A stretch of 64,000 nt of DNA from Cladocopium goreaui. Its lineage: Eukaryota; Sar; Dinophyceae; Suessiales; Symbiodiniaceae. Shown piece after piece: positions 35,735-49,100 of this stretch (position 1 is its first letter; each line of letters begins with the position of its first letter). Position numbers and translations under genes: made by a program. Under the pieces are notes generated by a model. It was given only the letters and a program-made list of their open reading frames with translations. It was not told the DNA's origin and ran no database searches. The DNA is taken from NCBI GenBank assembly GCA_947184155.2, contig CAMXCT020001402.1, forward strand, positions 565,049-629,048. Reading direction: 5' to 3'.

Positions 35735-38700
35735 TTAGTGTTTGCTGATCGCCTGTGCTGCCTCTGGCGTCACCTTCTGCCGTTTCCTTGGGCCTGCTTT
35801 TCCTTTCGCATCTGCCTGCGATGTGGCTGGAAGGCTGAAATCTGTGGGCCAACATAGGAATCTCAAATAGTTTACTCAACCCAATATGGTTATATATGGC
35901 TATATAAATACTTTGAATCCGATTCCAACCATCATGGTAACATTCTAAAAATCCTATTCATGAGGGTTTGACCATCCTTACTATGGCATATGGACATATG
36001 GACATGCAACCCACTTTTGACCATCATCTAGAGCTTCCTTCTAAAAATTGCTTCACGATTCCAGTGAGTCACACTTCACGATTGTATCGCCACCAGTCAC
36101 TGATGAATTCGTCCATGAGAGGCTCCAATGGTCCAAAGCAATGACGACTTGGAGAACCCCAAACACTTTCTGCTACTTTCACGTGCGGCTACATGCGGCT
36201 ACATGTACTTTATAATATTCACCACTTATCCATTCTTTGCCAAACACTGATTCACAGAGGTCAACTGAAATTCAGTGCTACGCCAACTCAAAAGGAAAGT
36301 GCTGAGATCACCAAGAGCACCATTGCATCCCTTTGCCACTGTTAGTTCAAGTCTTTTTGGCTTAAACTTTCCGGCCGGATCTCAATGCGTCATGTTTCAT
36401 GGTGAGTCATGGTGAAATCCACATTTTCAGTGGCAAACAATCTTCGAACTTCTTCAGTTTGCCAGTTCACTTTCCAAATTCATGTCAGCTTCTCAAAATG
36501 CTTCTGTATTTCTTTCATTCTGTTTCTACTTGCCGTCTTAAAACCTTCCCTATCTTAGTCGGAAGCGTTGCATCAATATCCTTGGTGCTTCGATTCCGGT
36601 GATTCCCAGCGTGGCAATGTGGGCCTTTCGTTTTGCAGAGGCCTGCGCGCTCCGAGATGACCCTTCGATGACGCAAGTAGAATCGAAAGAAGGCGGCACC
36701 AAACACGACTGGATTCTAAACACACTTCTTGGAGAGTTTGACTTTTGATGACTTTTGTATCTATTTGGGAAGCCTTGCCATATTTTAAATAAAAATTCGG
36801 CCCTCAATACATATCTTTTTGACAGTGTAGCCCAGTGTAGCTATCAAATCATCCAACACAAAGGTGGATGAATTCTACGGATTGGCGAGAGTGGGCTTCA
36901 AGATTCATAATTTCATCCATGGTCCCCGCCCCAAAGATTGAGCCCTTGGCAAAGCCATCATCTCTGGACTGGAGAATTTTCCATGTGCTTAACATACAAA
37001 AGTGGCCACGTTTTATGGCTTTTTCTCAGGAGAGGACCCATGTGTTGAGGTGTAAACTTTCAACGGTGCCTTGGCATCTGCCTTCGCCTTGGCTTCAGGT
37101 GCTGCCTGGCAAACGATAGCTTTATCCACAGAAAATGGGGATTCCAGCCACAGAAATCCAGATTTTATATGGATTTATTATTGATGTAATGATAAGTTGA
37201 TTTAGAATTGGGGAACATGTTGGACTGACCCGGAATCATCACTCATCAGCACAGGGATCAGGCACGACCACAAGATCCACAGCCGTGCCGTGGGAATTAC
37301 AGTGATGTTCCTCCAAAAAATGAGCTGAACATTGACAAACAGCATCAAATAACCATCATAATAACCATCACCGAGAAATTCGCCGCATTTTTCAGCAGCT
37401 GAAATCCCGATCGCCAATACTGCCTTGGAATTTAGCAATTTTTTCAGCAAAAAGGTTGATGATGACCTGCAGTGTTATATACGTTGGTGATCATTTGTGT
37501 ATGTGTACGTGCAAAGACTGCCAAGATGTTTGTATATGTGACAACTATATCTATGGATTTGAGTCAGATAATTGATTCAAAGGCCATTTAAATGGATTGC
37601 CTAATGCAAAGAACGGACTGACTGTGTGGGATTTCGACCCAAAGCCTCATACCTTTTGTCTGACCGCTCTCTCATCTGAAGATATAAACAAATTAAAATT
37701 CACAGGAAAAAAATGGACCACATCTAGACATCATTAGGCTAATGAGGGCCATGGTTGAGATGTCAACCCCAAGCCTTGGCTTTGGCCTTGCCCTTAGCCT
37801 TGGCTTTGGGTTCAGGCGCTGCCTGGGTCAAGTTCACCAAGTTCACCAAAATGTGGGGCAACATGGCAACATGGCAATACCTAATCTATGGAGATTGCCA
37901 TGTCCATCCAAGTTGCCATGTGGGTATGAGTCAAAACCTTGGTACCCTAGTGAGCCCCAAATAACTGGTAAATGGATGTTCATCCCCCCAAATATAGCAA
38001 GATTGGTTTTGATACATCCCCATGTTGCCTAGATTGGAAACCGTGAAACAAAAAAACCAGCCGCCTCAGCGGTTGCTTCCGCAGGCTCAGGCTCTGCAGC
38101 CTGGTGCACCATAGTAAGATCACTAATATATGGGATGTTCTAATTGAAATGGGACGGGATGATTAAAATAGGAAAATAGTATGATGATCATTAGTTACTT
38201 AATTATCATGATAATTCATCATGAAAATTCATCATTAATTCATCATTGATTCACACAAATGGCCATTTTGGGGCCACTTTTGGGGCCAGTATGTCACCGC
38301 TGGCCTTGGCTTTGGCCTTGGCTTTCCTCTTGGCTTTGGCCTTGGCTTTGGGTTCGGGTGTCGCCTGGCGAGACACAGCGATATTCAGTGGATCCGGTGG
38401 GGCAATATTTCATGTGGCTCATGGCATCACAGCTTGAAAAATTTCGTTTTTACATGTTTTTACTACATATAAATATCACATCACTATCACATATATATAT
38501 ATACATATATATATATATATCAGATATATGGCATAAATACTTACAAACACGATTGATTTTGCTGGATAAGTCTTGGACTTTCCTCACTTTCCTCACTTTC
38601 CTCACTTTCCATTGCTGTGAGTCCACGAGTCCACCATGTTTGACGCTCCCACCTCTCCCACCTTTCGCCTTCAGAAATTTCCGTTTCAACAAGATTCAAA

Positions 38701-40142
38701 AATCAGCTGTGAACAGCTATAGCCACAGCTATATCCACACATCACAACACTTGGAAAAGATCTCACCATCCAAACAGATCACCATCGCTGGAAACGAAAC
38801 CATCCTTCCTTGCCTCGGCCGCCTCGACAGTCTTAGCCTCAGCCGTTTGGGGTTCAGCCACCTTAGGGCGCAATGATCACTTGGGTGAACCATCACCATG
38901 CCATGTTCTGTTGGGTAAATGTTGGGTAAATGTTGGGTAAATGTTGGGTAAATGTTGGTAAATGATGGTAAAATACTCAAGGCCGCTGCCACTCTTCAAG
39001 GTCATGGTTGAATTCCCATCAAGGACTCAGCAGTAAAAGTGACACCACCTATATTTAAAGAACAGGAAATACACACACACACACACACATTTTTATGAGG
39101 AAACACAATAATTAAATCAATAACATGTTTACCATTTATAACAAGGATTTTGTTTTTTTAATGGCCCATGTCTGTAAGCAAACACCTGGTTTTTCGAGAA
39201 ACGGTTTTACGTCGTTCCACCTGGCAGCGATTTCGGCTCTCCAAGGCTCTCCAAGGTATCAGTTATCGAGTCAAACATTGGGCCAAAAAATGGGATGCTG
39301 GCCATGTGCAAACCATGTGGCCCAAGGCCTCAACAAATAAAGTGTCACCCCATAACCATCCATAACCGACACAAACCCCAAAATTGTGTTGGTCAATTTG
39401 CACATTGTTTCGCGTTTTGACTTCAACAGCGACAAATCACCGCTTCAACATGTCTTCAGCTGAGATACTGGTTGGAAAACCGTGGGCCTGACAGGATCGT
39501 TGCTGCAAGGCAGTGAATCACTGGATCCTGTTGCCAATTGCGTAGCTAAACCCATCCTTGTGGCCTTGCGGGTCATATCCTTAGTATTTGTGGTTGTATA
39601 ATAGATCCCATCCCCAAATATCGGTCATAATCCCATTCTGGTTGACATCAACATAGTTTCTTCGTGTCTCAGCTGCCGACTTTTTCAGTTTCTGCTCCAG
39701 GTTCTTTAGCTTCCCCTGACGGAAGCTAATCGTGCGAAGTGAGCCCAAAGTGAGCCCAAAGTGGTCGAAACTGGAGACATCTCCGAGTTTCATGGGTTTT
39801 CATATTAGTTTTCATATGTTTTCATATGTTTTCATGGTGACATAACATGAATGTCATTGCATTTCCAGATGGTATCAGCCCGTGATGGATTCACCAGGAA
39901 GGCGGTAGCCCGGTAGCACCTTCTTTCCTCCACAGCGTTCGATCAAATCTTGATGGCTGTAGACCTGGTCGTAGATATTTTTAGCATCCTAAACTCAATG
40001 GATTGGTTAAGGAAGAATATGGATATACATATAATGTATATATATATGCATGTATGCATGCGATGGATGGATGGATGGATGGATGGATGGATGGATGGAT
40101 GGATGGATGGATGGATGGATGGATGGATGGATGGATGGATGG

Positions 40143-40178
<36 letters not shown>

Positions 40179-43100
40179 ATGTATATATGTATGTATATAT
40201 TTATGTATGTATAGATGGACATAGGATAACAAACTTGTTTTGCAATGAACATACATAACATACTCGTTTTATCTCGTTTTCACAAATTCTGGGACAAACT
40301 CGATTTCAGCCACAGATCAATAAGAAAGGAACACACAATGGACACTGGACACCCAAATCTTGACACATCTGGTGGTTTGAAGGCCCCCCCTCTCTCCCAC
40401 CAGCCATTGTGGATTCTACGATGTTGGTTGTTGGGATTCCCCATGGCTTCCGTTGGGGCGTCTGTCTCAATGCTGGCTACATCTTTGCACATGAAATCTG
40501 GAGACCGAATACAAACAGCTATGCAGCTATTCTTCTGTTTCTATCTGCCCTTGTCGGTTGACATATCTGTTCCGTGATAAACCACTGGATACATAGCCCG
40601 TCACAGGCTACAACATATGTCCGTCACGCACCGTTGTGATCCGGTGAGCCTCGCCCTGTTTCAGTTTCAACCCGAGGTTGGGATGTCCCACCACCTCAGC
40701 CGATGTCCCTTTTGGGAGGTCATTTGGTGAAAAATTCAACCCGGACACAAAAAATTACCAAGTTCCAAAGGTTCACTTCCTAAAGCCATTTCTCTGGATG
40801 AGAAAGACTTGCTAACTTGAGGAGTGTACCGGTAAGTCAATCCAACCAACCGAAAATATGGGAATATGATACAAGAAGACCAGCGATAATCCTGTGATGC
40901 TTGCGGTGTTGGAGGCTGCACGAATTAATCGGGCACCTTTTCTGGTCGGCAAATGGGAAAACTCATCCACCAGACACAATGAACGGTTTTTCATAGTGGC
41001 TTCAAATACTGCCAAGATTTTCTTTCATATCCATAAAACATCCCAATGGTTTTTAGCTCTTTTCTGCTGCGTCTATGGAGCCATATTTTAGACTGTTGGA
41101 ACCACACATCTGGGTGATGTTTCAATCGTAAAATCTCCAACTTCTCGGTATCCAATGGTTTGATCCAAGTTGATCCTTTGATGAAATCCCCATGTCTGTT
41201 GGTTACATCATGTCACATCAGAGAATTATATCAGTGCTATATTATATTCATATTATATTCATATTATATTCATATTATGACAATATTATCATAATATCAT
41301 CTTCTATTTTGTGCTGCAAGCCCATTCGTCGGCACAGTTTCAGTGTTACATAACCTTGGCCCAGCCTTGAAGAACTGTGGCTCCTGCGCGCCAGGCCGCG
41401 CTGTGATCAATCCAACCACCAACATGGTCTTGTGTTACGGTACGGTTTCGGGAAGAGGTCGACAAGGGTTAGTTGCGAAAGAGGAATGCCAGAAGCAACA
41501 TGGCTACTTCTCATCACTCAACAATACCCAATCTCATCAGACATTGGAAAAACAATACCCCAGTGGATATCTGGTGGATATCTAATGATATCATATGATA
41601 TCTATCCCAAAGGATCGTGCAAGTCATTCCCTGAGGCCATGGATTCCAACTGGTGGACAGAGAGTTGCCAGACTGTCGATGCACTGATTTGCAGCATATC
41701 CTGGGTAAAACCTTCAATGGAAATGACATGTAAACTGGCATGTATTCTGATGTACGAAAATCGTATTGAAATACTTTCTCACATGAATATTGCATCACAT
41801 TTTTGTAGTGACATTTCAGGCACATTGAGTATGCTTTTGTATGAGTATGCGTTGAGATGAGTGGCTATTTGGCTCTAACTGCCGTGGAGGTTTCTAATTT
41901 TCATCGCTTCAACATTGGCATCACCTCAGCGGCAGGCGCAGCGGGCGCAGCCGCAGCGGGCGCAGCGGGGGCAGCTTTGGCAGCAACCCCTAGGTGCCGG
42001 GAACTGGGCCGGTGCCCAGGAGATCAAAGATGAAAAGATGTACACAAAAAACACCAAAATAAACCATTCGAACCATTAGAATTTACGATGTATCAAACAT
42101 AGTATCCACTAGACAAACTACTAGACAAAGAAAACGAGAATACAAGACGTAGAAATACAATGCAACATAGATACAGTAAAATAAAGTAACCACAGGTCAA
42201 ACGATACAACATATGTAGTAGAACATCAAACATGAAAAGACATACCTATAGGATAACTAAGGAACACGTATTGACTAAGTCTATATATTATATACAACGT
42301 GTACATATGATATATGTGGTCACAAATAAACATGAGGTAATATAGTGCATCTGTCAACGGTATCAAATAAAGTAGATAATGCCCAATATACACTAAAAAA
42401 AACGATGAACACATGATATACGCCAGGATCCATACTCAATTAGTTTCCATTGACAAATGCAACATGGTAAAGCATGAACTAACAATACAATACAATATTG
42501 AACAGCTCTCCAAAATGAAATGAACAATGATTCACACCATGTACCCGTGGCAAATTCAATAAATGAAAAACGCGGGCCCTTTTGAGGTACGAACTTCGGG
42601 CACGCCAGGTTCAGATTAGAGCGCCCTATGTCTTTTTGGTGGCCAAATGGAAAACTTGCGCCCCGTATACCAAATGGACCTCCCGTGCATGGCCGTGGAG
42701 GTCCTAATTTAAGTCAACAGACTCACATTTTTGAGCTGGTTCACCAGTAGAAATTCATCCAACTAGTGGTAATTTCCTCCGGTTTTTTTTAACCCAACCA
42801 TACCATCATTTTGTTCCCAAAAACCATAAAACCCAAGACTTGGCAGAAGTCATGGCTTCGACGTGGCAAAGGTGGAAACCTGATATAGTTTTTCATTAGC
42901 CCACAAGATATCATGTTTGCTGGCCAATAAAAAACTACATCACCAACCAATATATGGGTTATTAGTGGTTAGGCCCAACCAAGATCTTATGTTTTGATGA
43001 TAAGAATTCACCAACCTGACGCTTAACTCCCTGGGTTTCCAACTTGCCGGCGCCTCGGCAGGTTTGTTGAATCCGGTTTCACCCCAACTGTGTCCACAAA

Positions 43101-46100
43101 AACGCGTATCGGACAATGTATCTTAATCATTTAATGTATCTTAATATATCTTATGTGCTTCTGTAGTAAAACAGGCTGGTTAAACGTACAGTTTGAAGGT
43201 CATATGTCACAGTCATGGTCCTGCCGCTACCAAATATCACTGGGCTGATCCAGCTACCTGAAGTAAAAATTGTGGTTTTTACTGGGGCATGGGCCCATTT
43301 CTTGTCGTTCAGTGGAGATAGGCCCAACCTCTGTTGGGATTATGGAGCCCCACTTGACCGACCCACCTTCTTCGCAGGCTCCTTCTTCGCAGGCTCCTCC
43401 GCAGGCGCCTTCTGCTCCTGGTCGCAGGTGACGTCTCAAGTCCGGAGCTACATCACAAACAAATGGGGATGGGTCAAAACCTTGTACCCCTGGTGAACAT
43501 CAAAATAGCTGGTAAATGGATGTTCATCCCACTAAAAATGGTATTAATAGGTATTGATCGATACCCAAATGAATACAAGTGATATAAAGACCAAAAATAC
43601 CAGTTTTTTTTCCCCAGTGCCGACAATCATTCATGCTTTTCACGTTCAACTCACACATTTCAATCAATGTCTGAAGTTCTGTGGTTTTCCAGGTGCTAAA
43701 TTCAAACTCAACATACGGTACAGTACCCTAAATGCACTGGTCACAATTTTCTCTGTTACATTGCCATAATTGGGGGTGATTACGCTTACCCCCCACTACT
43801 CCTTTTCAGGTCGGCCCATCCATGATTCATTGGTTGAACCACGGTTTTTCATGGCGAACTCTCAACTTTTCTGATTAAATATCGCCATGTGTGATGCACA
43901 CATGGTTAAATCATGTTTTATATATATATATATTTTAAATACCCATTAAACACCCATTAAATATCCATTAAATATCCATTAAAGTTTGAGCTGGTGAAAT
44001 ATGCCTATTTATGGCCTAAGGCCTAGGCTAGGCTGATCAGTCCTTTGCGGCCTCCTCTTCGGTGACCTCATCGAGGGGAGTAATCACCATTGGATGATAA
44101 GGTCACTAATATCAATAAGATATAATTTGAATCCGTCCTAGTCCTAAAAACTGTAACAATCAAAAAAAGGATTTCTTTATATTTTGGGCGAACGTTGTTT
44201 TGAGTGTTTTCCTTCGTGCCACAAACCGTGCTTTTCGGTGCTTTCCCTCGTGCAACAAATCGTGCTCTAGATCGTGCTTTTTGGTGCTCTTCCTCCTGCC
44301 AAAAATCGTGCTTTTTGGTGCTCTCCTTCGTGCCAAAAATCATGCTCTAGATCGTGCTCGCTGTTACAGCTATTAGGCTTGTGTCAAGATATAATGTGAC
44401 AATATGAAATTAATAACCATGCATAATCAATAATCATTGATCATCATTGATGATCATTAGATAATACTAAGCTGGTTAAAAGATATGGGATGATTCTCAT
44501 GGGATGATTATAACAATGGGATGGTGATCATCCATCTGATATCATCACTGCATGAGATTATTTTAGTGATAATAGTAGTGAGAATAATAACAAAGTGACG
44601 ATAACACTACTAAAAATAATAGTGAACACAAGAATAATGATGATGACTATGAACATTGTTATGATTGTTGTTGGTGACTATAATACTCATAGGGATGATA
44701 ACAATAGTAGAAATAATTAAAACTACTGCCATTATTGTTTTTGTTGATATTACTATTATCACAATGATAATAACCATCCTCCTCCTCCTCCTCATCATCA
44801 TCATCATCATCATCACTATTCTTGTTATCATTGGTACTCTTGAGGCTTGTTGTTGTCTCTGTTATGACGCATGTATATAACATTATATATCACAACCTTG
44901 CATGTATATGTATATATATATATTGAATCCCAACATCAACTTGCTTCAACAACCGGTGAATCCTGGGCACCATTTGCACATCGAAAATCAACTCATGGCG
45001 ACAGAATCACCAGCCAATGCAAGACTGGATGGGGAATGAAACTTGAAAGGATAAGATTCAGCTGTTTTCGAACTCAGTTCAAACCGGAAGACCAATTGCA
45101 ACCTATGTAAGTTGGAAGAATGAATCCCTCATTGCCCAGTGGATATAGAGTCGCACATCAAACAAATCAACATTTCGCTATCAGAATTCCGATACTCAAA
45201 ACTGGCATGGACTCAAAAATTCTTTGACACATTGCCTCTTGGACATCATTTTGAGATCCGCACGGGTTGGAAGACTTTGGTCCTAGGCCAAAGTTTCTGG
45301 CGCCATAGGTGTGGCCCCATTTGTAAACTTGGGCAACACATGATTTTCAAAACCGGGATGACTGATGAAACCATTGGCTATTCACTATGTTTGGCTCGTT
45401 ACGTTCAGTTTGTTTTGTCGATACCATCATGTTAAACCCCGCGTCCCCACTGTCTCCGAGTCTCCTCGTCAACGTCTGCTCCAGCAACCTCAGCTTGGCC
45501 TGCGGAAGCAAAATCTATCCTTTTTACTGACAAAGCATGACATAGCTGCTATAGCCTATAGCTATGAAAAATCCATGGTTCCCTGGAGAAACTTATCTGC
45601 AAAAAAAAGGGCTTTTCCATTGCGACCACGGGGGAACAAACATCTCCACCATGAAGATTCGACAAATAGAAATCCTCTGCTTCAAAAAGGCAGGAACAAA
45701 GCATGACATATTGGCGTGTAACTTGACATAAACTGAACATCTGTACTGACTTACATTCTGACATTTCATTCCCACGGAGTTCTGTGAGGCGTTGCATTGC
45801 GTTGCTTTCTAATCTCCAAACACTTCTCCCATTCGCGGAAAACGGCAGTGGCAGGGGCACAGTACTTACCTCTATCCCCACCGGTCTTGTCGTCTTGTCG
45901 TGCGTTCATGCATTGCATGAGATGAGGGTACGCGGCTCACAAGATTTCAAACGGGAAAGTATAGGAAAGTGCATGGTCCTTTTGAATCAATGCCACATTC
46001 CATCTGTTTCTGCGAGTTTCTTGAGCCTTAACCCAATAATATTGCTTGTAGGGTTCAAAATGATTGCATCTTTTCTGGTTATATCCTGACAGGTGTCGAA

Positions 46101-49100
46101 AAAAAAATTACGCCCTACCATTGCAATGGGGATATCACCGCAATCCTCTAATCTTTCCAGCCATCTCTTCTCCTGTTGATTCTTCCCATATCCATATGCT
46201 CCATGGCCGTAGCAAAGCACCTCTGCTGACACAGAATCACTACATTCATGGGACACGACGACCATTTTATGGCCAATCTTAGGCAGCCACAGAGCCGACT
46301 AAGCGAAACTTACCCGAAACTTAGGGTTGGATATCCGCATGGAAAAACCATGATGTTTCCCAAATTGGGGTACCCATGGGTACCATGATCCCATATAGTT
46401 GATGGTTGTTCCAGTTGTTCCATGATTTGGGGATATCGTATAACCAAAAAGATAGAAAAGTCAGCATCAAACTGAAGAAAGACAGCATTTTTACCTCAGT
46501 CTCCGAAGTTCCGAAAAAAATCCACCTTGTTCCTGCGACATTTCTGCACCAGCTCCTCATGACTGTAGACCTGCCAAAAATGGGGTTGGTGAATTGGTCT
46601 ATAGTTGGATTCTATAGCCTATAGCTATACCAACTGTTGAAATCTGTTGAAAATCATGACATTTCCATACATTTCCCACCTTTCACAGAGTCATTTTCTG
46701 TGAAAAACTGGGATTAGATGTTGCTATGATAATCCCAAATCAACCAGGTGGGGTAATAACCCGAACCATAAACTACAGATATACTGAAATGGCTCAAATG
46801 GCTGAACTAACCATGGCGAAATTAAACATAGATTGACATAGACCAATTGGGATGCCAACTTGATTTTTGGACATCAAAATAGGTAGACGAGGCTAGAATT
46901 TTGCATAGACATATGCGACTGTCTACAGATTCCAACACTGATTCCCCATCTCAATCTGTCGAAAACATTAGAGCCGAATGTGCCTCAGTTACCATCTGAT
47001 GTTACATCACTACCCTCTGGTAAACTAACATAGCTATTGAACATGGTCATAGAAATAGTGAGTTTTCCCATTAAACATGGATAAAATGGTGATTTTCCCA
47101 TCAGTTTTTTGTATGTTTACCAGAGGGTACTGTCCCTTCCTTGGTTCAACGGTGTCGGTGAGTGATTTCTCATGGAGTCACCGAGTCACCTGATCCTTCT
47201 TCAGGCTCAAACCCAGGTGGGGATGGTCCACGACCTCGAAGCTGAGTCTCTTTTTGGATGAACAAAATATGTCTTTAAAAAATAGGACACAAACACACAC
47301 ACACATACACACATATATATATATATACATACAGTATATGTATATATATATATACAGTATATATATATGTATATGTATATATATATATGATTAATTATAT
47401 GTAATATACCGATATGTATATGCATGATGTTTCAATCTGATATTTGTTGGTTCTTGATCCTGGATCCTCGGCATGCGATGGATCGATAGATGATCTGGTG
47501 GCTTCCCCGTCTCGAAAGATGCCCAGAACTGGGGAAAGTCTTGAAGCTAGCTATATCTCAATGGATTGGTTTAAGGGAAAATCTACAGGAAACCATAGTT
47601 TTTACCATCTAATATAGGGGTTTCCTGTAAATTTTCCCATCATCCAATTCTATGAATATCATGCTATGCTGCTATATCTAGATATGATATGATATGATAT
47701 TGGTGAAATATACCATGTCTATCCGAGTCTATCCCATAACATCCCCATATGTTGTTGCTACATGTTGCTACATGTTGCTACCAAACCTGGTGAAACAATG
47801 TGAAACATCACCCTGAGGTCCCCGAGCCCGGAAGAACTTGGCCTCGCTTAACCGAAAGGGATTTGACCAAGAAAGAAAAGGGATACAACAGGGAGAATCG
47901 AGAAACACCCACACACAGATATTTCCCTTTTGAATGAGCAATTTTGGTCGACCAGGTCTCCAATTCAGGTCCTGAGATGCACTGACCTCATCTGATTTCA
48001 AGCTGGAGCTTGAGGATTTTTTGAATCACCGGGATAGGTTTTACTAGATCTCATCCTAAGCACTGGCCACAATCTCCATGGTGGTTTGAAACTATGCAAA
48101 AACTCTGCCAAGGTCAATTGCACATCATCCCATTATGGAAGGATAGATAATTGCAGTAGTACAAACTATCAGTTATCAAGTTCGTCTATCTTGGCTGAGA
48201 AACATGTTTCTCACACCGAGATTCCAAATATCGTGGTCGTTGTATTCCTTAACCAGTGGAAGTCGATGCGGTTCGAATTTCATGGTCACCTTGTTCCACG
48301 TGGCCGTTTCACAGTGTCCTCAAAGTATATGTAAATTTGGGCAACTGCATATCTCGAGGGAGCGAACATCAACAATAGTTACAATAGTTGTAACCACCAA
48401 CGAGTCTTGATATACCCTCTGGTCATAGCTATTGAGAAGTGGATTTACCCATTAAAAATGGTGATTTTCCATAGTTTTTTGTATGTTTACCAGAGGGTAT
48501 ATCTGACGTGTCACGATGAATGCCACACTGATGAGTTTCTGGTCAGTCGACTCTTCAAATCCAACCCACTGTCGTTGTAGAGATCCATGGAAAGTGGCGG
48601 TTCATCACAGCAGTTTCTCAGCAAAACCTGGTTTTGTATCGTTATTTTAGTCCCACTATCTTGGTACCAAACTATGATAATTCTAGGTACCAAACTATGA
48701 TTCGTATGATTACCCGATATTAAGATATATTAAGATGTGGGTAAAACAACAATAAACCAACGATGTGGGAATGGTTTATGCCACCTATAAACATGGTGAC
48801 TGGGGGATGGTTTATGATTTATGGCATTGTTTTACCCACTTTATTGTTGTTATTTGCATATTTGCATCATCATTTTAGGTTTCACGGGTTTCACCGTGGT
48901 ACCAAATATGACACCTTTGATGTGTGAGACTCCGAAGGGCGCTGGGCTGGGCACCCGACCGCGCCATTGCCTGGCCGCTAAAACGAAACATGGCAGGGTT
49001 CATGAAATGTGTGTATGTAATATATACACACATATTATTATAAAAACCATATTTATATGTATATGTAATGTGTGTATGTATGCATATATATAATTATATG

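Noticed and set aside
36515..36807. Open frames on both strands (one containing [19 protein letters not shown])
   Set aside because: The modular gene's exons at 37105-37070 and 35815-35735 already join in phase 0 across this interval, so no exon is needed here and neither strand has clear borders.
41850..41880. A weak match to the dinoflagellate spliced-leader sequence (GCTATTTGGCTCTAA)
   Set aside because: Too many mismatches to the conserved leader core, and no downstream plus-strand gene.
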